From positions 248,001-312,000 of the forward strand of contig NZ_JADCJY010000002.1 of the NCBI RefSeq assembly GCF_014982715.1: a DNA stretch of 64,000 nucleotides, in the 5' to 3' direction. The stretch is from Gallalistipes aquisgranensis (GTDB lineage: Bacteria > Bacteroidota > Bacteroidia > Bacteroidales > Rikenellaceae). Of the stretch, positions 49,918 to 59,466 are shown piece by piece (the first letter of the stretch is position 1; each line of letters starts with the position of its first letter). Under the pieces are notes generated by a model. It was given only the letters and a program-made list of their open reading frames with translations, did not search any database and had not been told where the DNA came from. Both the position numbers and the translations under genes were made by a program.

Positions 49918-52900
49918 TTAGAAAGTGATTTTCACATCGAAACCGAAAGAGGTGACCGGAGGTATGGAACCGTATTCGATCCCCTGTCCGTTGCCCGAAG
50001 TGGTCATCGCCTCGGGATCGATTCCCTTGGGGGTATTCTGGTAGAGAATTCCAAGATTCCGGCCGACCAGCGACACGCGGACCGATCCGAACGGCGTATT
50101 TTTCAGCAATTTACGCGGCATGCTGTAGCCGATCGCCACTTCGCGCAATTTAATGAAAGAGGCGTCGAAACACTGCATTTCGTCAATGTTGGAAAAAGTG
50201 CCGTTGGTAGGTTTCACGTATTTATGACTGGGCGTACCGTCCTCGTAATAGACGTCGTCGAACTGCAGGCCGCCCGTCAGGTTGTCGTCGTCCTCCCCGT
50301 AAATCACATTGCTGACATACCACTCTTCGCGGCCTTCGAGCGTATTGGCCAGCACTCCGGCAATCGTACCGCGCCGATAGGTCCCCGAAAACATCGTCCC
50401 GCCGATCCGCCCGTCGAGCATGAAGCTGACAGTAAAATCCTTGATCTTGAAAGAACTGGAAAAACTGCCCGTCCACTTGGGCGTAGCCGTACCAAGATAA
50501 GCATCACTGCCCGTAGCGATCGGGAGCCCCTTGGAATCGACCAGCTTGCGGCCGTACTCATCCCGTTTCCATGCGCGTCCGCGCAGCACTCCGTAAGGCA
50601 TCCCCTCCTCCAGATTGACATTGAGCCGTCCGAACCATGTGGTGAGCGTCAGATTGGGATTGCCCGGCACCACCTTCAGTACACGGGAATTGTTCTTTGC
50701 CCAATTCACGGTGGCCTCCCAAGAGAAAATCTTGGTACGGATCGGAGTACCGGAGAGAATCACCTCCCAACCCCAGTTACGAATCTTACCCGTATTGAGG
50801 TATTTTCGCGTATATCCGCTCGAATAGGGGAGCATTACACTCGTGATCAGGTTAATGGCCTTGGAATCGTAGTAGGTGACGTCCAGCGACAACCGATTGG
50901 AAAGGAAACGGAGATCGGCACCGGCTTCGAAAGAGCGGTTCTGCTCGGGCTTCAGGTCGGCATTGTTCAGCGTCGTACCGATCGTCTGCAAAGGTCCGCC
51001 GTTGTAAATGCCGGTCAACGGATAGGTCTGACTGATACGGTAGGGGTCGGTATCGGCACCGGCATAGGCGTACGAAGCACGTATCTTACCGAACGAAAGC
51101 ACCTTGGGAGAGATGCGGAACGCCTCGGAGAAGATGAATGACCCGCCGAACGAAGGATAGAAATAGGAGCAGTTCTCGATCGGGAGGGTAGACGACCAGT
51201 CGTTGCGTGCGGTCACGTCCACGAACAGGTAGTTATTGAAACCCAGCGATACGGAACCGTACACCGACCGGATTTTCTTTGCCGAACGGGTCTGCCCGAC
51301 GGTGGGAAACTCGCCCGAATTGGAGATATTATCGAAACCCGGCATCAACAGCGTAGTGATCGACTGCGTCCGGCGTTCCGAATTGCGCGAATAGCGGCTC
51401 ATTCCGGCCATGGCATTGACCGACAATTTGTTCCAGAACGTTTTGTTGAAGACCAACAACCCTTCGAGGTTGGTTGACACATAGTTCGTGTTGAAATTCT
51501 TCATGCTCCCGAGCGGGTCACGCAGGGCACCGAGATTATTGAACTCCGTCCCGTTCCACCAATAGGCATCCATACCGAACTTGCCCATGAATTTCAGGTA
51601 GGAAGTGAATTTCAACTCCAGGTTCATCGAACCGTTCACCCGATCGCGGACATCCTTGTTCGTGTTCTCATAAATGTTCCAGTAGGGGTTGTATCCGCGT
51701 TCGCCGATGGGTATCGTTTCATTTCCCTCGGCATCCTTGTAGTTTTTCAACATGTCGATCGACAGATCGCGCGGCAGGGTGGTAAAGGCATAAATCGGAT
51801 TACGGTCGGAACCGTTCATGTACTGCCGGTTCTTGACCTGTTCGCGGGAATAGGTCACCTTCGTATCGAGGGTCACCCATTTGGCTACGGTATTGAACAC
51901 CCGCACATTGAGGGCATTCCGGTCGTTGCGGTTGATACCGTGCACCACACTGTTGCCGAAACTGTTGGTATAGGACACGCGGAAGTTATTCTGTTTCGAA
52001 CCACCTTCCACGGCGATCGAATTGGATATGCGGGTCGCCACGTCGTAGAAATCGCGCACGTTATCGGGCTGGGGCAACTCCAGGGTCTCCCGTCCGTCGA
52101 ATCCGATGATCCGCTGCCCCCACATCGGGGCTCCCCAGCTGCGCCGTTTGCTTCCCGCCGCCAACAGGCTGAGATTGGGAAGCGCATCGTCCGTCTGAAC
52201 GGGCAGCGTGGCGGAACTCCCGAGTTTGAAACTGTTTTCGCCCGTTCCGTAGGCGTTCTGATACTCGGGATACTGCGAAATGGCCTCGAACTGATAGCTG
52301 CCGTTGAAAGTCACACGGATCTTATCGAACGAATCGGCCCGTTTGGTAGTGATGAGTACCACCCCCTGCGAGGCACGCGACCCGTACAGAGCGGCAGCAT
52401 TGGGACCTTTCAGGATCTCGATATTGGCGATATCGTCGGGACTGATGTCGGAAACGGGGTTCCCGTAATCGAGGGCACCTGCACCGGAAACGGTCACATC
52501 TTCGTCGCCCGGCTGATTTTCGATAATCATACCGTCGACCACGAAAAGAGGCTGCGCGTTCCCCGTGAGCGAGTTGGTGCCCCGGATCACGATACGGGCC
52601 GTACCGTTGCTCACACCCGGCGGCACGATATTGACACCGGCCACCTTACCGGCCAGCGAAGCGATGAAATTGGAACTTTTGTTCTCGCTCAACGCATCGG
52701 CATCCACCCCCTGTCGGGAATAACTCAGGGCTTTCGCCTCACGGGTAAGGCCCAGGGCCGTGACTACCACCTCTTCCACCTGGGTCGAAGCGGCTTTGAG
52801 CCTCACTGTAAAACTCCTCTTCTCCCCGATCAGAACCGTCTGAGGTTCCATACCGATAAAAGTGAAGGTAAGGGAGGTGAAACCGGAGGGAACATTCAGG

Positions 52901-53106
52901 GTGAAAGCACCCTTCATGTCGGTAGAAGTACCGATCACCTTCGCGTTGCCGGTTCCGCTGTAACCGGTCGCCTGGACGGTCACGCCGGGGATCGGCTTGC
53001 CGTCCTGGTCATCCAGCACTTTTCCCGTCAGGACCCGGGACTGGGCAGCCGCCCACAACCCCACGACCATGAAAAGGAAACTCAGGACAAGATTTCTCAT
53101 ATTCAT
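49918..53106 (-). CDS. SusC/RagA-family TonB-linked outer-membrane transporter
   Basis: The barrel of a SusCD nutrient importer. The 1062-residue protein has a signal peptide (MNMRNLVLSFLFMVVGLWAA), a carboxypeptidase-regulatory-like domain (about 24-110), and a plug domain with RIVIRGTNSLTGNAQPLFVV and NIEILKGPNAAALYGSRASQ. A barrel of about 800 residues ends SFGFDVKITF, with a terminal Phe. It has no STN domain, so it is not an anti-sigma-coupled receptor; regulation must come from elsewhere. The frame opens at 53166; ATG 53106 (or 53100) begins the signal peptide. Confidence 0.95.
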   Translation of the reverse strand: MNMRNLVLSFLFMVVGLWAAAQSRVLTGKVLDDQDGKPIPGVTVQATGYSGTGNAKVIGTSTDMKGAFTLNVPSGFTSLTFTFIGMEPQTVLIGEKRSFTVRLKAASTQVEEVVVTALGLTREAKALSYSRQGVDADALSENKSSNFIASLAGKVAGVNIVPPGVSNGTARIVIRGTNSLTGNAQPLFVVDGMIIENQPGDEDVTVSGAGALDYGNPVSDISPDDIANIEILKGPNAAALYGSRASQGVVLITTKRADSFDKIRVTFNGSYQFEAISQYPEYQNAYGTGENSFKLGSSATLPVQTDDALPNLSLLAAGSKRRSWGAPMWGQRIIGFDGRETLELPQPDNVRDFYDVATRISNSIAVEGGSKQNNFRVSYTNSFGNSVVHGINRNDRNALNVRVFNTVAKWVTLDTKVTYSREQVKNRQYMNGSDRNPIYAFTTLPRDLSIDMLKNYKDAEGNETIPIGERGYNPYWNIYENTNKDVRDRVNGSMNLELKFTSYLKFMGKFGMDAYWWNGTEFNNLGALRDPLGSMKNFNTNYVSTNLEGLLVFNKTFWNKLSVNAMAGMSRYSRNSERRTQSITTLLMPGFDNISNSGEFPTVGQTRSAKKIRSVYGSVSLGFNNYLFVDVTARNDWSSTLPIENCSYFYPSFGGSFIFSEAFRISPKVLSFGKIRASYAYAGADTDPYRISQTYPLTGIYNGGPLQTIGTTLNNADLKPEQNRSFEAGADLRFLSNRLSLDVTYYDSKAINLITSVMLPYSSGYTRKYLNTGKIRNWGWEVILSGTPIRTKIFSWEATVNWAKNNSRVLKVVPGNPNLTLTTWFGRLNVNLEEGMPYGVLRGRAWKRDEYGRKLVDSKGLPIATGSDAYLGTATPKWTGSFSSSFKIKDFTVSFMLDGRIGGTMFSGTYRRGTIAGVLANTLEGREEWYVSNVIYGEDDDNLTGGLQFDDVYYEDGTPSHKYVKPTNGTFSNIDEMQCFDASFIKLREVAIGYSMPRKLLKNTPFGSVRVSLVGRNLGILYQNTPKGIDPEAMTTSGNGQGIEYGSIPPVTSFGFDVKITF

Positions 53107-53228
53107 ATTCTTTATAACAGGTTTAGTTTTCGCTTCATGCAGATTCGATCCCGGAATCAACGACACGAAAAGTCACGACCTTTACAAAGAACACGCATCC
53201 GAGGGCATTACCCGTCGAATTTCGAAAG

Positions 53229-53236
53229 CAAATATA
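53229..53236 (-). promoter_or_regulatory. Putative susC promoter -7 element
   Basis: TATATTTG on the minus strand matches TAnnTTTG. The leader to ATG 53106 would be about 115 nt. A TTTG lies about 15 nt upstream of it, closer than the usual 19-21 nt. Confidence 0.5.
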
Positions 53237-53350
53237 CCTTCGTCCCCTTAACAAAACATTAATACTTTCCTTAATTAAAGAATTTTAATATTAAGAATAT
53301 GTAAAATATCCTCTTCTCTTTAATTTATTTTTAAAAACATCTCTGAGAAG

Positions 53351-53380
53351 TTGTATATTAATAAATATATATTATCTTTG
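53351..53380 (+). promoter_or_regulatory. Promoter of the DUF5689/lamin-tail lipoprotein gene
   Basis: TTG (53351-53353), 19 nt, TATCTTTG (53373-53380) match both promoter elements. The predicted start near 53387 leaves about 63 nt before ATG 53450. Confidence 0.7.
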
Positions 53381-53449
53381 TTTCGATTCCCGGATACAAC
53401 ATACGAAAAGGACTGCCTTTCAATTGTTCTTTAAACTCAAAACCGTACA

Positions 53450-55624
53450 ATGAAGAATATTTTGAAAGCATGGTTCTGTGTACTGTCTGTCGCCTTTTCC
53501 TGCTCCCTGCCGGGGTGCCTGTCCGAAGACGACGGGGCGGCTGTCGAACCGGATTTCGGCAGCGGCCGGATATCCCTCAGCGAATTGAGAAAGATTCCGG
53601 CGGGTACTCTATTATCCGATGATATCGCCGTAACGGCGACGGTTATTTCCGATCCCGCAGCGAACAATCTGCCGCCGGGATGTTTTTTTGTACAGGACAA
53701 CTCCTGCCGCGGAATATGTATCGCCATGGACGGTGCGGCCTATGCGCGCGGCGACCGGTTGCAGATCAACGTCCGGAATGCCTCGGTCGAAGTCAACGAC
53801 GACGGCCTGTACCTCCTCTCCGGACTCTCCTCCGAAAACATCGTGCTCCTCTCCTCCGGCGACAATCCCGAGTCCACACCTATTAAGGCGAACGAACTGT
53901 CCGACTACGAATCCATGTTCGTCCGGATCGACCAGGCCCAGGTAACCCTCTCCGACCAGAACAAGCCTTTTTCGGGCAAACTCAACTTCGAGACGGAATA
54001 CGGACGCCGCTTCTCCGTCTATACGTATGGTTCCGCCGGTTTCGCTTCATCGACCGTACCCGCCGATTACGGATATATAGAAGGTATCGTGTCGCTGGTG
54101 GACGGAAAACGGGTATTGCTTCCGGTCAACCCGTCCAGCTACGCCCATCTGACGGAAGACCGCTGTACGCCTCCCACTCCCCAATTTTCGGTTCCGGAAG
54201 TACGTGACATGGATGAAGGTACGGTTCCGGACGACATCGAAATGACTGCAACCGTCGTGTCGGACGGAAGCGATGCCAACTTCGATGACCGGACAGCCTA
54301 TGTACAGGATGCCGAACGGGGTGTGATGATAGAATTCACCGCTCCGCACGGCATGGCGGCGGGCCAGAATTTCACACTGAACCTGAAGGGAACGACCGTT
54401 TCGGCCGGACAGCCGTTCAGAATCACCGGAGTCGATCCCGCCCAGATTGTCAAAAACGGTAATCCGCAGGAAGTCAACCCCGTTCAGGTGACCCTGGCTC
54501 AGTTGACAAAGGACGACACCTACGAATCCATGCTGGTCCAGGTAACAAACATACAATCGGCGGAAAACGATGCTTCGAAAACCTTCTCGGAAAACACGCT
54601 CTTCACCGACAGCGAAGGATCGCAGCTTTCCGTTTACACGGCTCCCGGCTCGGTCCGCCGGACCAACCATGTCCCGCCGGCTGCCGGCTCGGTCGCAGGC
54701 ATCGTCACGGCTACGGGAAAAACTCCCCGGCTCACGCCCCGGACCAATGCGGATTTCTCGCTGCCGGACAAGGGTACGCGATTCGACGGCACGGAAGTGA
54801 TCTTCTTCGTTCCGGACGACACACAGGACCTCTTCCTATCGGAAGCCGTACACGGAGTAGCGGCAGACGGCCAGTCGATCAACGCCGTGGAACTGTACAA
54901 TCCGACAGGTTCCCCCCTCGACCTCACGCAGTACATGCTCGTCCTGCTGTTCCATGACAGCAACACCGATCTGATTACCTCCGTCGCCAAACTGACTTTC
55001 GAGAACGCGAACGACTTCCCGCGTGCGCTCTCTCCCGGGGAAACGCTGGTCATCGTTTCAGAAACGGCGACCGCCATGCCTGACAAGTTCGACAAGACCC
55101 GGTATTCCTACTATAAAGAGTACAATCCGAGTTCGATGCCCGTGCTGGGTTCGAAAGGGAACGCCCCGTTCGTGCTGATGAAAAACACGGGGTCCCCGTC
55201 CGTTCCTTCCTGGACGGAGATCGACCGGGTGGGTGTACCCAACGTTCTGGATGCCTCGAAACTAAAACCGGGGGAGACCGATATCGACAGCTACTCGGGC
55301 AAATACAGTTCGAATCCGGCCGCAGCCAGCAAACTGGAGCGCGGCTGGAACAGAGGACGCACCTGGACGCGCAACCCCGGTTACGCCGGACGTCCCGGCA
55401 ACGCCAACCAACTGACGGAAGCCACCCTGAACAAGGGTTCCTGGTCCGCTTTGGCCGACAAAAAAGCCCAGTACAAACTCGACATTGCCAACACGGCATG
55501 CGATCCCCGCACGAGCGGCAGCGGCTGGACACAGGTAAGCATCAATTCCGCCACCTCCGCCACCTCTGCCAAACAGAACACTACCCTGGGATGGCATATT
55601 TACAGCATTCCCATGACGGATTAA
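53450..55624 (+). CDS. Surface lipoprotein with two DUF5689-like repeats and a lamin-tail-like domain
   Basis: A 724-residue lipoprotein with lipobox LPGC (Cys23). Residues about 41-235 and 246-445 are an internal repeat of the DUF5689 type: SLSELRKIPAGTLLSDDIAV against VPEVRDMDEGTVPDDIEMTA; YESMFVRIDQAQVTL against YESMLVQVTNIQSAE. They are likely OB-fold-like beta domains. Residues about 456-640 resemble a lamin-tail domain (LFLSEAVHGVAADGQSINAV, ELYNPTGSPLDLTQYMLVLL). The arrangement suits a cell-surface binding protein or, less likely, one that helps a nuclease. It is divergent from susC and followed by GH92. No enzyme motif was seen. Confidence 0.75.
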   Translation: MKNILKAWFCVLSVAFSCSLPGCLSEDDGAAVEPDFGSGRISLSELRKIPAGTLLSDDIAVTATVISDPAANNLPPGCFFVQDNSCRGICIAMDGAAYARGDRLQINVRNASVEVNDDGLYLLSGLSSENIVLLSSGDNPESTPIKANELSDYESMFVRIDQAQVTLSDQNKPFSGKLNFETEYGRRFSVYTYGSAGFASSTVPADYGYIEGIVSLVDGKRVLLPVNPSSYAHLTEDRCTPPTPQFSVPEVRDMDEGTVPDDIEMTATVVSDGSDANFDDRTAYVQDAERGVMIEFTAPHGMAAGQNFTLNLKGTTVSAGQPFRITGVDPAQIVKNGNPQEVNPVQVTLAQLTKDDTYESMLVQVTNIQSAENDASKTFSENTLFTDSEGSQLSVYTAPGSVRRTNHVPPAAGSVAGIVTATGKTPRLTPRTNADFSLPDKGTRFDGTEVIFFVPDDTQDLFLSEAVHGVAADGQSINAVELYNPTGSPLDLTQYMLVLLFHDSNTDLITSVAKLTFENANDFPRALSPGETLVIVSETATAMPDKFDKTRYSYYKEYNPSSMPVLGSKGNAPFVLMKNTGSPSVPSWTEIDRVGVPNVLDASKLKPGETDIDSYSGKYSSNPAAASKLERGWNRGRTWTRNPGYAGRPGNANQLTEATLNKGSWSALADKKAQYKLDIANTACDPRTSGSGWTQVSINSATSATSAKQNTTLGWHIYSIPMTD

Positions 55625-55650
55625 CGGATTCCTTCCCGCGCAGTTACAAG

Positions 55651-55679
55651 TACGGCAGGCTGAGTTTCAGCCTGCCGTA
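55651..55679 (+). terminator. Perfect hairpin after the lipoprotein gene
   Basis: A perfect 13-bp stem (55651-55663 with 55667-55679, TACGGCAGGCTGA with its complement) has a 3-nt loop. There is no T tract, so termination may be Rho-assisted or incomplete. Confidence 0.5.
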
Positions 55680-55866
55680 TCCGATTTACGCGCCGGCGAC
55701 CTCTCCGGACAGGATATCCGCCCGGCCGATCCCCCGAACCGGACCGACAATCGTCCGAAAAGAGGAAAGACCGAACGGAATCGCCGGCCATACGGATGAA
55801 AAAGAGAGGATAACGCTTTTTTTCGTATCTTGCCGGATATTACCCCAAAAAAACTAATAACAAACG

Positions 55867-58122
55867 ATGAAACGTACAACCATTTTTCCGATTCTCGCAA
55901 CTTGCGTCCTCGCGGCCTGCACCCACGACCGGACGCAGACACGGCTGGTCGATTACGTAGACCCCTATATCGGCTCCGATTTCCACGGGCACGTGTTCGT
56001 GGGTGCCAGCGTTCCGTTCGGCATGGTCCAGCTGGGCCCCAACAACATCTTCAAAGGCTGGGACTGGTGTTCCGGATATCATTACAGCGACAGCATCGTC
56101 GCAGGATTTTCACACACGCACCTCAACGGCACGGGCGTGGGCGATCTGGGCGACATCCTGCTGATGCCCTACACCGGCGACGTCCGCATCCGCCGGGGCG
56201 AACAGAACGACCTGGGCGGAGGATATGCCACCATGTACAGCCACGACAACGAAACGGTGCGACCCGACTACTACTCGCTGCTGATGGACAACGGCGTGCG
56301 GGCCGAACTGACCGCCACGGCCCGGGCCGGCATGCACCGTTACACCTACCCTGCGGGTGAGACGCCCCGCCTGATGATCGACCTGCTCGAAGGCAACCGC
56401 TGCAAGGCCGATTCGACAGGCATGCGGCTGGTGGACGACCGTACGATCGAAGGTTACCGTTACACGAAGGGATGGGCTCCCCGCCGCAGGGTCTATTTCC
56501 GGCTGGAGACCGACCGTCCGATCCTCTCGCTCGAGCTGTTCGACAACGACCGGAAGGTGGAAGGAACGCAGGCCGAAGGCAAGATCAAAGGCGTCGTCAC
56601 CTTCGCCCCCGACTCCAAACCCGTGACGTTGAAGGTGGGCATCTCGCCTGTCGGCTGCGAGGGTGCAGCGGCCAATCTCGCCGCTGAAATTCCCCACTGG
56701 GATTTCGACCGGATCGTCCGCGAAGGACACGACGCATGGGAACGGGAACTCGCCAAAATCCGGGTGGAGACCCCCGACACGGTCAAGAAGAAAATCTTCT
56801 ATACGGCCATGTACCATGCCGCCGTCGCCCCGATGCTCTGCTGCGATGCGGACGGCTCCTACCGCGGCATGGACGACCGGGTGCGCCGCGACCCGGATTT
56901 CGTCAACTATTCGACCTTCTCTCTGTGGGATACCTACCGGGCGCTCAACCCCCTCTTCACCGTCATCCATTCCGACAAGGTCGGCGACTTCGTACGTTCG
57001 ATGCTTTCGGTCTACGACCAGCACGGACGCCTGCCGATCTGGGGACTGTGGGGCACCGACACCTACTGCATGCCGGGATACAGCGCCGTACAGGTGATCT
57101 GCGACGCCTACCTGAAGGGTATCGGGGGATTCGATCCCGAAAAGGCGTTCGAGGCGGTCCGCGCCACGGCCACACATCCCGACCAGCGGGGAATCCCCTA
57201 CGTGATGGAATCGGGCTACATTCCGGCGGACAAGGAGTTCGAATCGGTCTCCTACGGCATGGAGTACGCCGTCGCCGACTGGGGAATCTCCCGGATGGCC
57301 CGGAAACTGGGCAAAAACGCCGATTACGAAACCTTCTCCGAACGGGGCGACCACTTCGCCCGCTACATCGACACCGCTCTGCGTCTGGCCCGGCCGAAAC
57401 TGAGCGACGGCACGTGGAAAACCCCTTACGACCCTTTCCGATCCATCCACAGCAAGGGCGATTTCTGCGAGGGCAACGGCTGGCAGTACACGTTCTTCGC
57501 CCCGCAGCACCCGGAACTGCTGATCCGGATGATGGGCGGCGACGAGGCGTTCTGCCGTCAGCTCGACAGCCTGTTCATCGCCGAGGGAGAGATGGGCGAA
57601 GAGGCTTCGATGGACATTTCGGGACTGATCGGACAGTATGCCCACGGCAACGAACCGAGCCACCACACCGTCTATCTGTACGCTTTCGCCGGACAGCAAT
57701 GGAAAGCCGCCGAGAAGGCCCGCCGCATCATGGACGAATTCTATCTGGCAACCCCTTCGGGAATCATCGGCAACGAAGACTGCGGGCAGATGTCGGCCTG
57801 GTACATCCTCTCCGCGATGGGATTCTACCAGGTCAATCCCTGCAGCGGCCTATTCGTGTTCGGCTCCCCGCAGATGGACCGTGCGGAGATCGCCCTGCCC
57901 GAAGGAAAGAAGTTCACGGTCCGCGCCGAAAACAACCTGCCGGAGAACAAATACATCCGGAGCGTAACGCTCAACAGCCGGGACTACGCGAAGAGCTACA
58001 TCACCTACGCCGACATCATGCAGGGTGGGGAACTGGTCTTCGTCATGGGCCCGGAACCCAACTTCGAATTCGGAGCCGCCCCGGAAAACCGGCCCCGGTC
58101 CGAGGTATTCGATCAATTATAG
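55867..58122 (+). CDS. GH92 alpha-mannosidase lipoprotein (copy 1)
   Basis: A calcium-dependent exo-alpha-mannosidase family member that removes terminal mannose with inversion. The 751-residue lipoprotein has lipobox LAAC (Cys18). The family blocks are in order: YVDPYIGSDFHGHVFVGASV, GFSHTHLNGTGVGDLGDILL, TFSLWDTYRALNPLFT, EGNGWQYTF (Glu535, the position expected for the acid), GQYAHGNEPSHH and GNEDCGQMSAWYILSAMGF (Asp638). These resemble active GH92 enzymes. Linkage specificity cannot be read. Only a poor promoter-like TATCTTG (55826-55832) precedes it, so it may share the upstream lipoprotein's transcript. Confidence 0.92.
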   Translation: MKRTTIFPILATCVLAACTHDRTQTRLVDYVDPYIGSDFHGHVFVGASVPFGMVQLGPNNIFKGWDWCSGYHYSDSIVAGFSHTHLNGTGVGDLGDILLMPYTGDVRIRRGEQNDLGGGYATMYSHDNETVRPDYYSLLMDNGVRAELTATARAGMHRYTYPAGETPRLMIDLLEGNRCKADSTGMRLVDDRTIEGYRYTKGWAPRRRVYFRLETDRPILSLELFDNDRKVEGTQAEGKIKGVVTFAPDSKPVTLKVGISPVGCEGAAANLAAEIPHWDFDRIVREGHDAWERELAKIRVETPDTVKKKIFYTAMYHAAVAPMLCCDADGSYRGMDDRVRRDPDFVNYSTFSLWDTYRALNPLFTVIHSDKVGDFVRSMLSVYDQHGRLPIWGLWGTDTYCMPGYSAVQVICDAYLKGIGGFDPEKAFEAVRATATHPDQRGIPYVMESGYIPADKEFESVSYGMEYAVADWGISRMARKLGKNADYETFSERGDHFARYIDTALRLARPKLSDGTWKTPYDPFRSIHSKGDFCEGNGWQYTFFAPQHPELLIRMMGGDEAFCRQLDSLFIAEGEMGEEASMDISGLIGQYAHGNEPSHHTVYLYAFAGQQWKAAEKARRIMDEFYLATPSGIIGNEDCGQMSAWYILSAMGFYQVNPCSGLFVFGSPQMDRAEIALPEGKKFTVRAENNLPENKYIRSVTLNSRDYAKSYITYADIMQGGELVFVMGPEPNFEFGAAPENRPRSEVFDQL

Positions 58123-58167
58123 CGAAATCCGGAAATAGGGAGTGCCGTAACAAATCCCATACAATAG

Positions 58168-58208
58168 CGATTCACCTCCGCAACGAAATTTCGTTGCGGG
58201 GTGAATCG
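58168..58208. terminator. Long hairpin between convergent GH92 and alkaline phosphatase genes
   Basis: Arms 58168-58188 and 58189-58208 are complementary over 20 bp with one bulged T, the apex being AAATTT. No T tract follows on either strand. It sits between two convergent stop codons, where bidirectional termination is expected. Confidence 0.6.
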
Positions 58209-58281
58209 TCAATAACGGAAACTGTCGTCCGTCGTTTCGTCCTTCCGGTCCGCCGGAACCGGCATCAAGACACCGGGCAAT

Positions 58282-59424
58282 CTATTTGCCCTTCGTCAGC
58301 AATTCGTAGATTTTATTGGACACATCGCTATTCTCCTGCACCCCGGTAAAGAGGTCCGACCACGGACCATAGGCATACAGAGGCACCATAATCGAAGTAT
58401 GGCCTTTCGTCGAGAAATTGCCGGTCAATTTGCCATCGGCGATATGTCCGTTTCCAAGCGAAAGAGCACCCGTTTCATGATCGGCGGATATGATTACCAG
58501 CGTATGACCGTCCTTTTCGGCAAAACGGATAGCAGCTTCGACGGCCTGATCGAAATCCAGCACTTCCCCCACTACACCCTTGAAATCGTTGTTATGGGCG
58601 CTCTTGTCGATACGGGCACCCTCTACCATCAGGAAAAATCCCTTGTCACTGCGTTTCGACAGATAATCCAGGGCAAAAGCAGTCGTCACAGGCAGAAAAT
58701 CGCCCCGGTTCTCATTGACGGAAGCGGTTTTGGCGGCAGGAGGCAGTACCCCCAGACGTGCGGCCGTCGCAGCATTCCGGTCGGCAACGCTCTCCACAAG
58801 GGTAAATCCGGCTTTTTCGAGTCTCTTCTCCACGCCTTTTTTCTCCATCAATTCGCGGCTTCCGCCCCCGAAAAACGTCAGTTTGCAATCCGGAAGATCG
58901 CTCCATATTTCGTCGGACATCCCCCGCTCGGGCTGATGGGCATAAAACGAGGCAGGGGTGGCTCCGTCCATATTGTCCGTCGTCAGCACACCTGTGGCGA
59001 ATCCTTTCTCCGAGAGTTTTTCGGTGATGTTTTCCAGCACCTTCCCTTCCTTGTCCACTCCGATCGCACCGTTCCGGGTCTTCTTCCCCGTAGCATAGGC
59101 CGTACCGGAAGCGGCCGAATCGGTCGTAAAGTGGCTGGCCGACTGCGTACGCACCAGACCGATCGTCTTCAGATTGGTGAGGGTCAGCGCCCCCTGATTC
59201 ATATACATGCCGGCCGAGGCATGCGCCAGCCCCATCCCGTCCCCGATCATCAGGATAACGTTGCGGACCGGTTTATGTGCCCCGTCGATCGAAAAGGAGG
59301 GGGTATAAACCGCATGATACTCCTTGTTGGTCAACCGGGTTTTGACCACTTCGTTCTGTGCACCGGCCGGTACCGCCAGTGCAAGCAGGAGCAGAACTCC
59401 CGCCCATCTCATTCCATACTTCAT
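58282..59424 (-). CDS. phoA: Alkaline phosphatase, periplasmic
   Basis: A PhoA-family phosphomonoesterase of 380 residues, shorter than the E. coli enzyme. It has a signal peptide cleaved near AGA/QN. Active-site features are clear: Asp62 in MIGDGMG, the nucleophile Ser103 in TTDSAASGTA, and the metal ligands of EGARIDKSAHNND, SADHETG and KGHTSIMVP. It is read 42 nt after the second GH92 gene, so it is probably in the same operon, consistent with removal of phosphate from glycan products. Its precise substrate is not known. Confidence 0.93.
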   Translation of the reverse strand: MKYGMRWAGVLLLLALAVPAGAQNEVVKTRLTNKEYHAVYTPSFSIDGAHKPVRNVILMIGDGMGLAHASAGMYMNQGALTLTNLKTIGLVRTQSASHFTTDSAASGTAYATGKKTRNGAIGVDKEGKVLENITEKLSEKGFATGVLTTDNMDGATPASFYAHQPERGMSDEIWSDLPDCKLTFFGGGSRELMEKKGVEKRLEKAGFTLVESVADRNAATAARLGVLPPAAKTASVNENRGDFLPVTTAFALDYLSKRSDKGFFLMVEGARIDKSAHNNDFKGVVGEVLDFDQAVEAAIRFAEKDGHTLVIISADHETGALSLGNGHIADGKLTGNFSTKGHTSIMVPLYAYGPWSDLFTGVQENSDVSNKIYELLTKGK

Positions 59425-59466
59425 AATAATAGTGTTTTATCGGATGAAACATATCGTCGGAACATT

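Larger units (their letters stand above)
53107..53449. other. 343-nt divergent intergenic region with AT-rich core
   Basis: No gene is seen. The stretch from about 53250 to 53390 is strongly AT-rich against a GC-rich background and lies between two divergent promoters. Such a segment could bind a regulator such as the one encoded at the right edge of the window, or histone-like proteins. Confidence 0.6.

Noticed and set aside
48706-51141. 811-codon open frame opposite susD and susC
   Set aside because: Antisense to a certain SusCD pair; composition (His/Arg/Val-rich) matches the other shadows.
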